A stretch of 64,000 nucleotides of DNA, taken from positions 20 to 64,019 of the forward strand of contig NZ_FREV01000009.1 of the NCBI RefSeq assembly GCF_900143545.1, in the 5' to 3' direction. The DNA comes from Loktanella sp. Alg231-35 (GTDB taxonomy: Bacteria > Pseudomonadota > Alphaproteobacteria > Rhodobacterales > Rhodobacteraceae). Shown one piece after another: positions 52,373-60,285 of the stretch. The notes under the pieces were generated by a model, which made no database searches, was not told the origin of the DNA, and saw only the letters and a list, made by a program, of their open reading frames with translations. Positions within the stretch are counted from its first letter, which is position 1. Every line of letters begins with the position of its first letter. The position numbers were made by a program, and so were the translations under genes.

Positions 52373-53926
52373 TGACCTTCCCGGTGGTATTACTACAAAA
52401 TGGATATCAGGGCGCTGTGTCGCGCGACGCCCAATGATGATGATCGTGCTTTCAACGACGGTGCGCAGTTGATCGATCAGCAACATGGCGTCAGGCTCGC
52501 CAGCTAACCTTGCGGTATCCACGACGATCAGGTCAGGTTTGGACAGGGCGACCCGTGTCAGGTCAATCCTTAGTCCTTGCGCGGTGTTTACGTTATGCGC
52601 GCCCTCAGAAATGCGCGTCATCAACGCATCAGCGTCGCGCGACAAAAGATCCGATAGGCCAAAGTGCTTTGCCATCCGCAGGATCGCGTCATCTTTGGGG
52701 CGCCGCGGGCTGCCCAGTGTCAATACGCGCCGCAGACTTCCCTGAATGGCAAGTGGGGTTTTGTCGACAAAGCCAATCCTTGGGATGTACTTGCATTGCC
52801 CATCATAGAGAATGGTCCAACCCTTCGGGTCATCCAATCCTGCGATTGCTCGGGCAAGTCTTGATCTTTCGCTCAGATCACCCCCGCTGAGTTCAACCGT
52901 TGTGCCAGCCGCAATACTGATGGCGGGTAACCGCGTGCTTTGCGCGTCCTCTATTTCTACCGAAACCGGGGCACCCCATCGCTTTGTGCGGCGCAGTTTG
53001 CTGTTGTTTGACAGTAACCTAAGCGCCTTATCCCGCGCGATACGCCACGCGCTGAACTGATCCCAAGCCTGCGCGAGATCGCGTAGCGGCAGCGCCAGAA
53101 TGGCAAGCATGGACAAAGCCGCAGCAACAGTGCCTGTCGGAAGTTGCGACGTTGTCGCAATCCAAAGTGTGCCAACACCGGCAAGCGCTAGGCCAAGCTG
53201 CGGTATGGTGGTCAGCGTCCCTGCGCGCCAAGCACGGGCGGTCGCATCAACCCGCAGCTGTTGTCCCTGAGCATTCAGAGCATCGAGTTCTTTCGTGGTC
53301 CGCCCCATCAAATCCAACAGCGGCGCCACGGCGATACGTTCGATCATCGCAATCGAGATGTTGGCCCGCCTGCCGCGGAGGGTTTGGTGCAGAATATCAA
53401 ATCCATACGCCGCCGCAGCCATGGCAAGCATTGTGATCACGAGGATGCTGACGCTGACCTTTGCAATTTGCGGATCCAGTAGCCACAGGGTGAAGCCAGC
53501 ACCCGGTAGAATGAAAGCCGCCGCGATGACACGTGGCATCCCTTGGCCGAACCAGTTACGCGCCGCCGTCAGATCACCGACAAAGCGCAGCGACAGCGCC
53601 CCTAATCGGCGGCGTTGCAGCTCAGAGTACCGCATCCCGGCAAGATGCGCATAAAGCGTGATCCGCAGACTGTTGGCATAGCTCTGGCCGATCCTCTCGG
53701 ATGTTGTCCTGATCAGGACCTCCAAGCAGGAAACAGCAATGCCGACTCCGATGAGTTTGATCATCGTCCAACCCGCAAGGTCTTCACCTACGTGAATTGC
53801 CGCAAAGGCCTCGCGCGTGGCAAAGACCCCAACCCCCAGAAAAAGCGCCTGCAGGATGCCCAGAAAAGGCAGAGTGACCGCATCAAAGACGCGGTCATCC
53901 TTTAGCAAGACTGGCAGCTGTTTCAC
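52364..53926 (-). CDS. ABC-exporter-like protein with a degenerate ATPase domain
   Basis: A 520-residue protein. Residues 1-300 form an ABC exporter-type membrane domain with six hydrophobic segments (for example VTLPFLGILQALFLGVGVFA). The C-terminal 200 residues have an ABC ATPase outline but the active site is lost. Walker A reads SGGDLSERSRLARA, without the GKS/T lysine. Walker B is LIVVDTARLAGEPDA, with Asp kept but the catalytic Glu replaced by Thr. A signature-like AHNVNTAQGLRIDLTRVALS is weak. It probably does not hydrolyse ATP. A GTG start at 53926 overlaps the stop of the P-loop gene (GTGA). Confidence 0.72.
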   Translation of the reverse strand: MKQLPVLLKDDRVFDAVTLPFLGILQALFLGVGVFATREAFAAIHVGEDLAGWTMIKLIGVGIAVSCLEVLIRTTSERIGQSYANSLRITLYAHLAGMRYSELQRRRLGALSLRFVGDLTAARNWFGQGMPRVIAAAFILPGAGFTLWLLDPQIAKVSVSILVITMLAMAAAAYGFDILHQTLRGRRANISIAMIERIAVAPLLDLMGRTTKELDALNAQGQQLRVDATARAWRAGTLTTIPQLGLALAGVGTLWIATTSQLPTGTVAAALSMLAILALPLRDLAQAWDQFSAWRIARDKALRLLSNNSKLRRTKRWGAPVSVEIEDAQSTRLPAISIAAGTTVELSGGDLSERSRLARAIAGLDDPKGWTILYDGQCKYIPRIGFVDKTPLAIQGSLRRVLTLGSPRRPKDDAILRMAKHFGLSDLLSRDADALMTRISEGAHNVNTAQGLRIDLTRVALSKPDLIVVDTARLAGEPDAMLLIDQLRTVVESTIIIIGRRATQRPDIHFVVIPPGRSAA

Positions 53927-55008
53927 GCGGCACCGCGCATGTTGGACTGACGCAGGTGAGCGGCCGTCAGTTCGGTGACAACAGTCTGATCCCAAAGCTC
54001 TTCGCGGGTCACGATAGGCAAGCCGCTGACGTCCGCTGCTTCTTTTGCGCCTAGCGGCGAGCAGCTGACTTTGCCTGAAATTGCGAACGGACGCAGACCG
54101 TAGCGTTCCAACACCATCACACCGCCCATCGCACTAAGCGCATCAGGTGCTGCGAACAGGATGCCATCGAGACGGTTCTTGATCCGCGAGCCTTCCAGAA
54201 TGGCACGTGTTTCTTGTTGGAACACACCGTCCGCAATCTCAACGACAACCATGTTGGCGCCATTTGCAGCAGCGGTGGCGACAAGCGTATCAAATCCTTC
54301 TTCGATACGCTCAAGCGGCATCTTAAAGGTCGTGGCCATGCCGGCGTCAGTGAAATCTGTGACTGGCACACCCGCGTCATCGAATGCGTTAAAGTCACCA
54401 AATGCGCCTGTACCAGTAGCCTTAATACCAGCGACATCAAAACCAGCGCGCTGCAAACCGTGTGCTAGGCTGACCGCCGCAGTTGTCTTGCCAGAGTTCA
54501 TTGACGCGCCGAACACACCAATGACCGTGACATCATTGTTTTTGGGTAATTTTGGCAAGGCGTAATCTGCCACGTTCATGACTTGATCAGTGGCGTTCTT
54601 CAAAAGGCCAATCGGAAGCAGCTTTGTTGGATCGTCCATGCGCATGTGCGCCGCTTCGACTACACCCACAATACCGCCACCTGCGGCAAGTTCGATTGGT
54701 GCATCGGTGATTTCTGCGCGGCAGAGAAACTGATCTGGCGCATAACGATCACCCAAGCACACAACGACAAGGTCGCCGGGATAGGTGATCGAACCACGAC
54801 GGTCAGCAAGTTGGATACGTCTGTGATGGCCGATTTCAAGGATTTGGCAAAGTACGAGGTCGCCGGCGACCGCATCCTTGTAGTTCTTTGATAGGCCCGC
54901 CAAGTCGTCGCGGTCGACGCGACGGGTCGTGAAGGCCCACTTCGCGCCAGCGATCAGGCGGGCCGTTGCTGTTTTGTCGTGCATGGTAGGGGGTAGTTGA
55001 GCAGTCAT
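53923..55008 (-). CDS. SIMIBI-class P-loop NTPase of unknown function (DUF1611-like)
   Basis: A 361-residue protein. Residues 1-140 are beta-rich and unlike any family I recognise. From about residue 160 comes a P-loop domain with VFGASMNSGKTTAAVSLA, a G-x5-GKT loop as in dethiobiotin synthetase, MobB and DUF1611 proteins. It is followed by a GIKATGTGAFGDF segment, where such enzymes bind substrate, and MVVVEIADGVFQ, an acidic Walker-B-like strand. The nucleotide site looks intact. Its stop overlaps the GTG of the ABC-like gene lacking a working ATPase, suggesting the two proteins cooperate. Divergent from DUF4956/VTC. Confidence 0.7.
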   Translation of the reverse strand: MTAQLPPTMHDKTATARLIAGAKWAFTTRRVDRDDLAGLSKNYKDAVAGDLVLCQILEIGHHRRIQLADRRGSITYPGDLVVVCLGDRYAPDQFLCRAEITDAPIELAAGGGIVGVVEAAHMRMDDPTKLLPIGLLKNATDQVMNVADYALPKLPKNNDVTVIGVFGASMNSGKTTAAVSLAHGLQRAGFDVAGIKATGTGAFGDFNAFDDAGVPVTDFTDAGMATTFKMPLERIEEGFDTLVATAAANGANMVVVEIADGVFQQETRAILEGSRIKNRLDGILFAAPDALSAMGGVMVLERYGLRPFAISGKVSCSPLGAKEAADVSGLPIVTREELWDQTVVTELTAAHLRQSNMRGAA

Positions 55009-55553
55009 TGGATTTTCCTTCGGTGCATATCTGTCATGAACCCAATCTGACGCATGAAGGTGACGGTGGTTTTTCTAGCGCGTGAACAAGTGATGAACAG
55101 TTGGATGAACAAACCATGACGCGGGCGGTTTTCTCTTCCCTGCCATACTTAGATGGCCTGCCGTTGTAAGATTTCCGCCTTTGGGTCAGCGTGTTCGCCG
55201 ACAGAGGAGGGCAACAATTTGGGGGGTCCGGTATTACGCAGAACAGTCTATCGGGATAGGCGCCGCCCTTGTTCACGGATCGTTTGCCCCCTTGCTTTGT
55301 GACAACAAGGATGAGCGATTGTTGCGAAGCGTTCAAACACACTGCGGACACGGACGGCAGACCGGGTCTTCATCTGGGCTGAACCAGCGGTGGAGGAGAA
55401 TTCTATCGCCAACCCCTGAAACCCGGCTTGTCATCGAATATTCACAAAACTTTTACATAGCGATAATTCCTCATTCAGCGCAGGTTCAGGCGCAAACATT
55501 AGGAATTGATCCAGCGGCTGGCCAATCAAGGACGGCGATCAAGGATCAATACA
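55009..55553. promoter_or_regulatory. Divergent control region between the P-loop gene and DUF4956/VTC
   Basis: A 545-base gap without a convincing gene. It includes three direct TGAACA repeats at 55083, 55094 and 55106 and an AT-rich stretch at 55440-55480 that is a plausible promoter for the DUF4956 gene. Frames open across it on both strands have no family resemblance. Confidence 0.5.
55083..55111. promoter_or_regulatory. Three phased TGAACA direct repeats
   Basis: TGAACA occurs at 55083-55088, 55094-55099 and 55106-55111, spaced 11 and 12 bases apart, that is about one helical turn. This is the arrangement that OmpR/PhoB-family response regulators bind. The site is 75-103 bases upstream of the P-loop gene, and an OmpR-family regulator is encoded at 58758. 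Confidence 0.45.
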
Positions 55554-56129
55554 ATGCTCGAAGAAATTCTCGCCTCAGAAACACCCATTCGGTTCGTCAT
55601 CAACGCATTGGCGATGATGATATTGGTTTTTGGACTTTATTATCGTCGTTACCGCGACAAGGAACTGGTGACCGCTGCGTCACTCTTTAACGTATTCGCC
55701 TTTGGTGTGCTGACTGTATTGTCGTCCGTCGAATTCAGTCTCGCCGCAGGGTTTGGGCTTTTCGCCATCCTTGCGTTGTTCACGCTAAGATCAGAACAGA
55801 TATCCAAAGTTGAGATCACATACTTCTTCGGCTCGATTGCGATAGCTGTCATTTGTTCGATTCAAGGCACAGAGCTCGCATTTGTCGGGGTCATTGTCTC
55901 GTTGGTTCTCATCGGTGCTTGGGCCCTGGATCATCCGCGCATTCTGCAATCCGCCGACGGCGTGAAAATCACACTCGACAAGATCGATCCGCATGCCTTG
56001 TCGGACCCCGACGCGATGCGCCGCGACTTGTCCACGCGCTTGGGTGTCGACGTTATGTCCTACCAGATTACCGCGCTCGACTACATCAACGATATGGCGC
56101 GTATCAACGTGTTCTTCCGCAAAACCTGA
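55554..56129 (+). CDS. DUF4956 membrane protein
   Basis: A 191-residue protein with four predicted membrane segments in residues 12-130 (IRFVINALAMMILVFGLYY; FNVFAFGVLTVLSSVEFSLA; FFGSIAIAVICSI; FVGVIVSLVLIGAWAL). A soluble C-terminal domain follows (VKITLDKIDPHAL...YINDMARINVFF). DUF4956 proteins are commonly encoded beside bacterial VTC-type polyphosphate polymerases, as here. Their function is not established. An AAGGATC site precedes the ATG at 55554. The VTC gene follows after 22 bases. Confidence 0.82.
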   Translation: MLEEILASETPIRFVINALAMMILVFGLYYRRYRDKELVTAASLFNVFAFGVLTVLSSVEFSLAAGFGLFAILALFTLRSEQISKVEITYFFGSIAIAVICSIQGTELAFVGVIVSLVLIGAWALDHPRILQSADGVKITLDKIDPHALSDPDAMRRDLSTRLGVDVMSYQITALDYINDMARINVFFRKT

Positions 56130-56151
56130 CTCTGACCCTAGGGAGACCGAC

Positions 56152-56919
56152 ATGGATAATTCCATCGCAAAAACGCTTGCCGACTTCGAAACGATTGGCC
56201 TTGCAGAATTGAACAGCAAGGCCGCGATGCTAGAGCGGCTCGACAATAAATACATCCTGCCCGCCACTGCCTTTCGGCCCGCTTTGGCCCGGTTCGCAGC
56301 GCATTTCGATGTTCTTGAGATCGACGAGAAGCGCGCCTTCACCTATGCGACCAAATACTATGACGACGCAGAGTTGCGCGGTTACTACGACCATCATCAG
56401 GGGCGCCGAAAGCGCTGCAAGGTCAGAGTGCGTGAATACGTCGACGCGGGCTTCAGCTATCTGGAGGTCAAACTGAAGGACAAGCGCAAGGTGACGGTCA
56501 AGAAGCGCCTAAAGGTCGATGACAAAGCGAACCCTTTGAACGCGTCGGCGGTAGAATTCATCGAAGATAACTATCGCGATCTCTACGCACAGAACTTTGG
56601 CAAAACACTGCATCCGGTGATTGCCATGCAGTATCAGCGCATCACACTGGTCGCCAGGCAAGGTGGGGAGCGCATGACGATCGATACCAGTCTCCGGTTC
56701 GAAGCCAATGGGATCGTTCGGGCGGTTCAGCCCGACATGTTTATTGTCGAGACAAAATCGGCGCGGGGCAACGGGATTGCCGACAGAATTCTCAGAAGTC
56801 TGCACCTTCATCCGACGAAACGCTGCTCAAAATACTGCATCGGCATGGCTACAACGGGCGCTGTGCAACGACAAAACAAGTTCCTGCCCGCACTAAAGAA
56901 ACTCCGTCTTGCGCACTGA
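56152..56919 (+). CDS. VTC-domain polyphosphate polymerase
   Basis: A 255-residue soluble protein of the VTC family, the tunnel-fold polymerase that makes polyphosphate from nucleoside triphosphates. The N-terminus has LERLDNKYILP, the usual R-x-D-x-K-Y entry with basic tunnel residues. Paired basic and acidic positions along the barrel follow: RKRCKVRVREY, YLEVKLKDKRKVTVKKR, and the C-terminal VETKSARG with the metal-binding Glu. No SPX domain is present, as in other bacterial forms. An AGGGAG site precedes the ATG. Operon partner of DUF4956. Confidence 0.85.
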   Translation: MDNSIAKTLADFETIGLAELNSKAAMLERLDNKYILPATAFRPALARFAAHFDVLEIDEKRAFTYATKYYDDAELRGYYDHHQGRRKRCKVRVREYVDAGFSYLEVKLKDKRKVTVKKRLKVDDKANPLNASAVEFIEDNYRDLYAQNFGKTLHPVIAMQYQRITLVARQGGERMTIDTSLRFEANGIVRAVQPDMFIVETKSARGNGIADRILRSLHLHPTKRCSKYCIGMATTGAVQRQNKFLPALKKLRLAH

Positions 56920-57090
56920 CCCGCCCATTGGGGCTGTAAGTGACGCAGGGACCGGATCGAAGTGCCGAGATGAAAGGTTAAGCCAATACTAATACCGGAG
57001 CGGAATTGGCCCCGAATGTGCGTGGTTCAGCCAGAAGTTAGTTAAGGCATTCATCAAATGTTCATATTTCTGACAAGCGTCGTTAATGAT

Positions 57091-57204
57091 ATGAGCATAG
57101 AAGAGATTAATCGGGCAACATCAGCGGCATCTTCGTTTGAATTTAGATGTTGGGGCAAGATGGCTCGCAGAGCCTTCATGAGTAGAGGCGCGACGTATCA
57201 ATGA
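57091..57204 (+). CDS. Possible 37-residue leader peptide overlapping the kinase start (weak)
   Basis: A short open frame whose TGA overlaps the ATG of the histidine kinase gene (ATGA). No ribosome-binding site is apparent before its ATG and the peptide has no recognisable features. It could serve translational coupling or be chance; the kinase's own ribosome-binding site is also poor. Confidence 0.2.
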   Translation: MSIEEINRATSAASSFEFRCWGKMARRAFMSRGATYQ

Positions 57205-58748
57205 AGATCACACATGTGGTAAATGGTTTTGCTGCCGTTATGTTAGTGACGGCGATGGTCAGTGTTTCAGTGGCATCATGGGCTGCTAGAAAAAGCGACT
57301 ACCACAATCACCGAATTTCTCTGGCTCACTCATCCTATGAATATCATCTGGCACTGACCGCTGATACATATCTGACGTTCAAACGGTTTGGGGATCTGCT
57401 GCTTATCGGGGACCCAGGTGAGATTGAAGACCTGGAGTTGTTGGCAACTCAACTGCGGGGTCATATCGCAAATATACGCCAAACCATCGAGCAAGAAATC
57501 CTACTGGTCGGGGATGAAGAGCTTGAGGAACTTGAACTACTCGCGCGTGTCGAGGAACTCATTGAAGAGTTGATCGCCCAGTTTCAAACCATTCTGGCGC
57601 TTGAAGACCTCGGAGACGAACGCACGAACTGGCGAGAGGTCTCTCAACTTCTTAGCAATGGTCTAAAGAATGACTTTCGCAGTTTGATCGAAATTGCGCT
57701 GACTGAGGAACAAGAAGAGGTCGCTGAAACGGAAGCCGAAGCGCGTTATCAGATGATGATCGTGAGGCGGATGTCGTTTGGCCTTGGCATGCTGTCTCTC
57801 TTCTTGACAGTCTTCGCACTCCATATCTTTCGTCGCAAATTCACCCGCCCCCTCAAGAGGCTTTTGGTTGGGGTGCGTGGCTTTGCTGACGGTGACTTTC
57901 GGTCACGCATCAAGCTTCGGGGCCGCAGTGAGCTATCAGAGATTTCGATGGTGCTCGACGAAATGGCCGAAGTTGTTGCAGATAAGACCGAGGCGCTGAC
58001 GCTCGAGAATGAAAAGTTGGATGCGGCTGTCAAAGAAAGAACAAAGACGCTTGAGCACCTCTTGGCCGAGGCACGTCAATCCGAGGTGAACCGGCGCCAG
58101 CTTTTGGCAGATGTCAGCCACGAATTGCGGACACCGCTGACTGTTATTCAGGGTGAAAGTGATATCGCATTGCGTGGGAGCGATAAAACATCGGCCGAAT
58201 ACAAGGAGGCGCTGCGCAGGGCGCGCACAGCGGCGACGCATACTGCCAATCTCGTCAACGATCTTCTTTTCATGTCGCGTAACGAAGCTGGCGTCCTGCG
58301 GCTTTCGCGGGAACCGATTGATGTGGTCGAACTTCTGAATGAGGTCATTGCCATTTCTGGTACAGATGCAAAGCTCACCCCATCGCAACAGCCCGTTTTC
58401 GTGAATGCAGATCGGCAACGCATAAGACAGGCTGTTTTGGCGTTGCTGCACAATGCCGAACATCACGGCGGCGAGGATATCCAGGTCGCACTTAATGAGT
58501 ATCCCGACAATGTAGAAATCTCTATCTCTGACGATGGGTCGGGAATGGCGGATGATGAAAAAAAGCACGCCTTTGAACGTTTCTTTCGCGGTTCAAATGC
58601 TACGACGCGCTACGCTGATGGGCTGGGGCTGGGATTGCCCATTGTCAGGTCCATTGCAGAGGCACATGGTGGCTACACGCGGATAAACGACCGCCCCGAA
58701 GGTGGTACAATAGTTTCAGTCTCACTCCCCCGAATACGCGAGAGCTAA
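57201..58748 (+). CDS. Sensor histidine kinase with acidic periplasmic domain
   Basis: A 515-residue membrane histidine kinase. Two membrane segments (about 8-29 and 190-211) frame a periplasmic domain that is strongly helical and very Glu-rich (DEELEELELLARVEELIEEL). A HAMP domain follows (about 212-265), then the DHp domain with the phospho-His in VSHELRTPLTVIQGE near residue 308. The CA domain has N (LLHNAEHHGG), G1 (DDGSGM), F (FERFF) and G2 (GLGLGLPIV) boxes. It is transcribed with the response regulator nine bases downstream. The ligand is unknown; neighbours suggest phosphate or polyphosphate stress. Confidence 0.93.
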   Translation: MKITHVVNGFAAVMLVTAMVSVSVASWAARKSDYHNHRISLAHSSYEYHLALTADTYLTFKRFGDLLLIGDPGEIEDLELLATQLRGHIANIRQTIEQEILLVGDEELEELELLARVEELIEELIAQFQTILALEDLGDERTNWREVSQLLSNGLKNDFRSLIEIALTEEQEEVAETEAEARYQMMIVRRMSFGLGMLSLFLTVFALHIFRRKFTRPLKRLLVGVRGFADGDFRSRIKLRGRSELSEISMVLDEMAEVVADKTEALTLENEKLDAAVKERTKTLEHLLAEARQSEVNRRQLLADVSHELRTPLTVIQGESDIALRGSDKTSAEYKEALRRARTAATHTANLVNDLLFMSRNEAGVLRLSREPIDVVELLNEVIAISGTDAKLTPSQQPVFVNADRQRIRQAVLALLHNAEHHGGEDIQVALNEYPDNVEISISDDGSGMADDEKKHAFERFFRGSNATTRYADGLGLGLPIVRSIAEAHGGYTRINDRPEGGTIVSVSLPRIRES

Positions 58749-58757
58749 GGTGCCGTT

Positions 58758-59429
58758 GTGAATATTTTATTGGTTGAAGATGAAGAACGGGTCGCTGATT
58801 TCGTCCGTCGTGGCCTGAAGGCAGACGGCTATAGCGTCGAGCACGCCAACAGTGGTGAAATGGCCCTTGAATTTCTGCTGTTGCGTGAATTTGATGTCGT
58901 TGTGTTGGACCTTATGTTGCCCGGCATTTCAGGCAGCGATGTTTGCCGCAAGATCCGGGCACGAGGGGATCATACACCTGTTTTGATGCTGACCGCACTG
59001 GATTCCACAGATGAACGTGTCGCTGGACTGCGGTTGGGCGCCGACGACTATTTGCCAAAACCCTTCGATTTCGATGAGCTGGTCGCCCGCATTGAAGCCC
59101 TGAATAGGCGCAAGACAGGCTATGCGATCAAAGATGGTGAAGAGCTCATCGTACATAACGGCCTGTCATTTGATCCCCGCGCTCTGGAGTTTTTTGTAGA
59201 CGGCCACGCGGTCGGATTGTCCAGCAAAGAGCGTGAGCTTGCACTGTTGTTGCTAAAGAATGTCGGTCGTGCGTTAAGCCGTGAGCGCATCCTGAATGCC
59301 GTCTGGGGGACGCAGGCCGATCCAATGACAAATATTGTGGATGTCTATATTGGGCGACTGCGTAAGAAATTTGGTGACGCCGACATCAAGATTGTCACGG
59401 TCAGGGGCGCCGGTTACCGGCTAGATTGA
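58758..59429 (+). CDS. OmpR/PhoB-family response regulator
   Basis: A 223-residue response regulator. The receiver domain has the acidic pair (VEDEE), the phospho-Asp in VVLDLMLPG and the Lys in YLPKPFDFDEL. The C-terminal winged helix (about 125-223) is of OmpR type, with LSSKERELALLLLKNVGRALSRERIL and VDVYIGRLRKKFGD. A GTG start at 58758 is used. Direct TGAACA repeats upstream of the divergent P-loop gene are candidate sites for it. Confidence 0.93.
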   Translation: MNILLVEDEERVADFVRRGLKADGYSVEHANSGEMALEFLLLREFDVVVLDLMLPGISGSDVCRKIRARGDHTPVLMLTALDSTDERVAGLRLGADDYLPKPFDFDELVARIEALNRRKTGYAIKDGEELIVHNGLSFDPRALEFFVDGHAVGLSSKERELALLLLKNVGRALSRERILNAVWGTQADPMTNIVDVYIGRLRKKFGDADIKIVTVRGAGYRLD

Positions 59430-59644
59430 TGGGCAGGCAGTTTCGACAACCAGCCAGGGACAAGCCTATGCCAATCATCGGTACTGGCGGATCAAAAGGG
59501 GCAGGTGGCGTGGTATCCGGTCTAAATCGAGACCTGATGAATTTCTAACAAATTGAAAATAAATAACATTTCGGAAGATTCCATTTAGCCTCCGACGTTC
59601 GTCCGGCCAAGAACGCAACTTGGACAATAACCACCCCTGGAGAT

Positions 59645-59935
59645 TTGAAAGAAGCCGACGACATCGAAGGCATGAACCGCTGGACCTACTTCATCTACGC
59701 GTTGGTGTGCGTGTCTATGCACTGGAACAACTTCCTGAAGCCGTTGATCGTAACAAACTCTTGTGAAACGCGGCCTTTGACAGTTGACTTGTCAACCTTT
59801 GGCGCGCCGGAAAACGACGTCGAATTCAGCATCATTTCCGCCACGACATGTATGTCGGGTGCGCCATTGTTGATTGCCTTCTTGATCTTCCAGCGTCAGT
59901 TTGTGCGGGCGTTCTTGCGCCCGGGAATCAAATGA
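59645..59935 (+). pseudogene. Remnant of a sugar/glycerol-3-phosphate-type ABC permease (MalG/UgpE C-terminus)
   Basis: A 96-residue piece. EADDIEGMNRWTYF matches the EAA-loop helix of carbohydrate ABC permeases, and WNNFLKPLIVTNSCETRPLTVDLSTFGA and LIAFLIFQRQFVRAFLRPGIK match the family's C-terminus (each cited from the same frame, in part). The preceding four membrane helices are missing and the segment between the EAA loop and WNNF is shorter than normal, so there is both truncation and an internal deletion. A phosphoesterase remnant follows with an ATGA overlap, as in intact operons of this type. Confidence 0.75.
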
Positions 59936-60234
59936 CGGCAATCTTACACATCACGGATACGCATATCGTAGCTGAAGGCAAAATGGTTTCTGGTAAGCTC
60001 GACGCGGCGGATACGCTGCAATGGCTGGTTGCCAGGCTTTACTCAATCCGTGATCAAATTGGGTCGATTGATGCAGTTCTGATCACCGGTGACCTCGGCG
60101 ATGATGGCATTGCCCAAGGCTATGCCCGTTTCCTTGATCTGATGGCACCGTTGGACCTGCCGTTTCATGCGACCCTCGGAAGCAATATCGTTGAAACGAC
60201 GGCTTTCAAACAATTCGGATCGGACCAGTGGTAG
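59932..60234 (+). pseudogene. Truncated calcineurin-like phosphoesterase
   Basis: A 100-residue remnant starting LHITDTHIVAEG (metal ligands Asp and His) and containing VLITGDLGDDG (the GDxxDG block). It stops where the GNHD/E block should be: LPFHATLGSNIVETTAFK replaces LPxHxxPGNHD. The catalytic C-terminal half, about 150 residues, is missing. The gene was evidently part of an ABC transporter-phosphodiesterase operon that has decayed. Confidence 0.75.
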
Positions 60235-60285
60235 GATCAGGCCCATTTCCATTCCAGTCGCCACACTTAACAGAAAGCAGACACG

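Noticed and set aside
55181-55690. 169-codon plus-strand frame upstream of DUF4956
   Set aside because: It overlaps the start of the DUF4956 gene in another frame, has no family features, and crosses the probable promoter.
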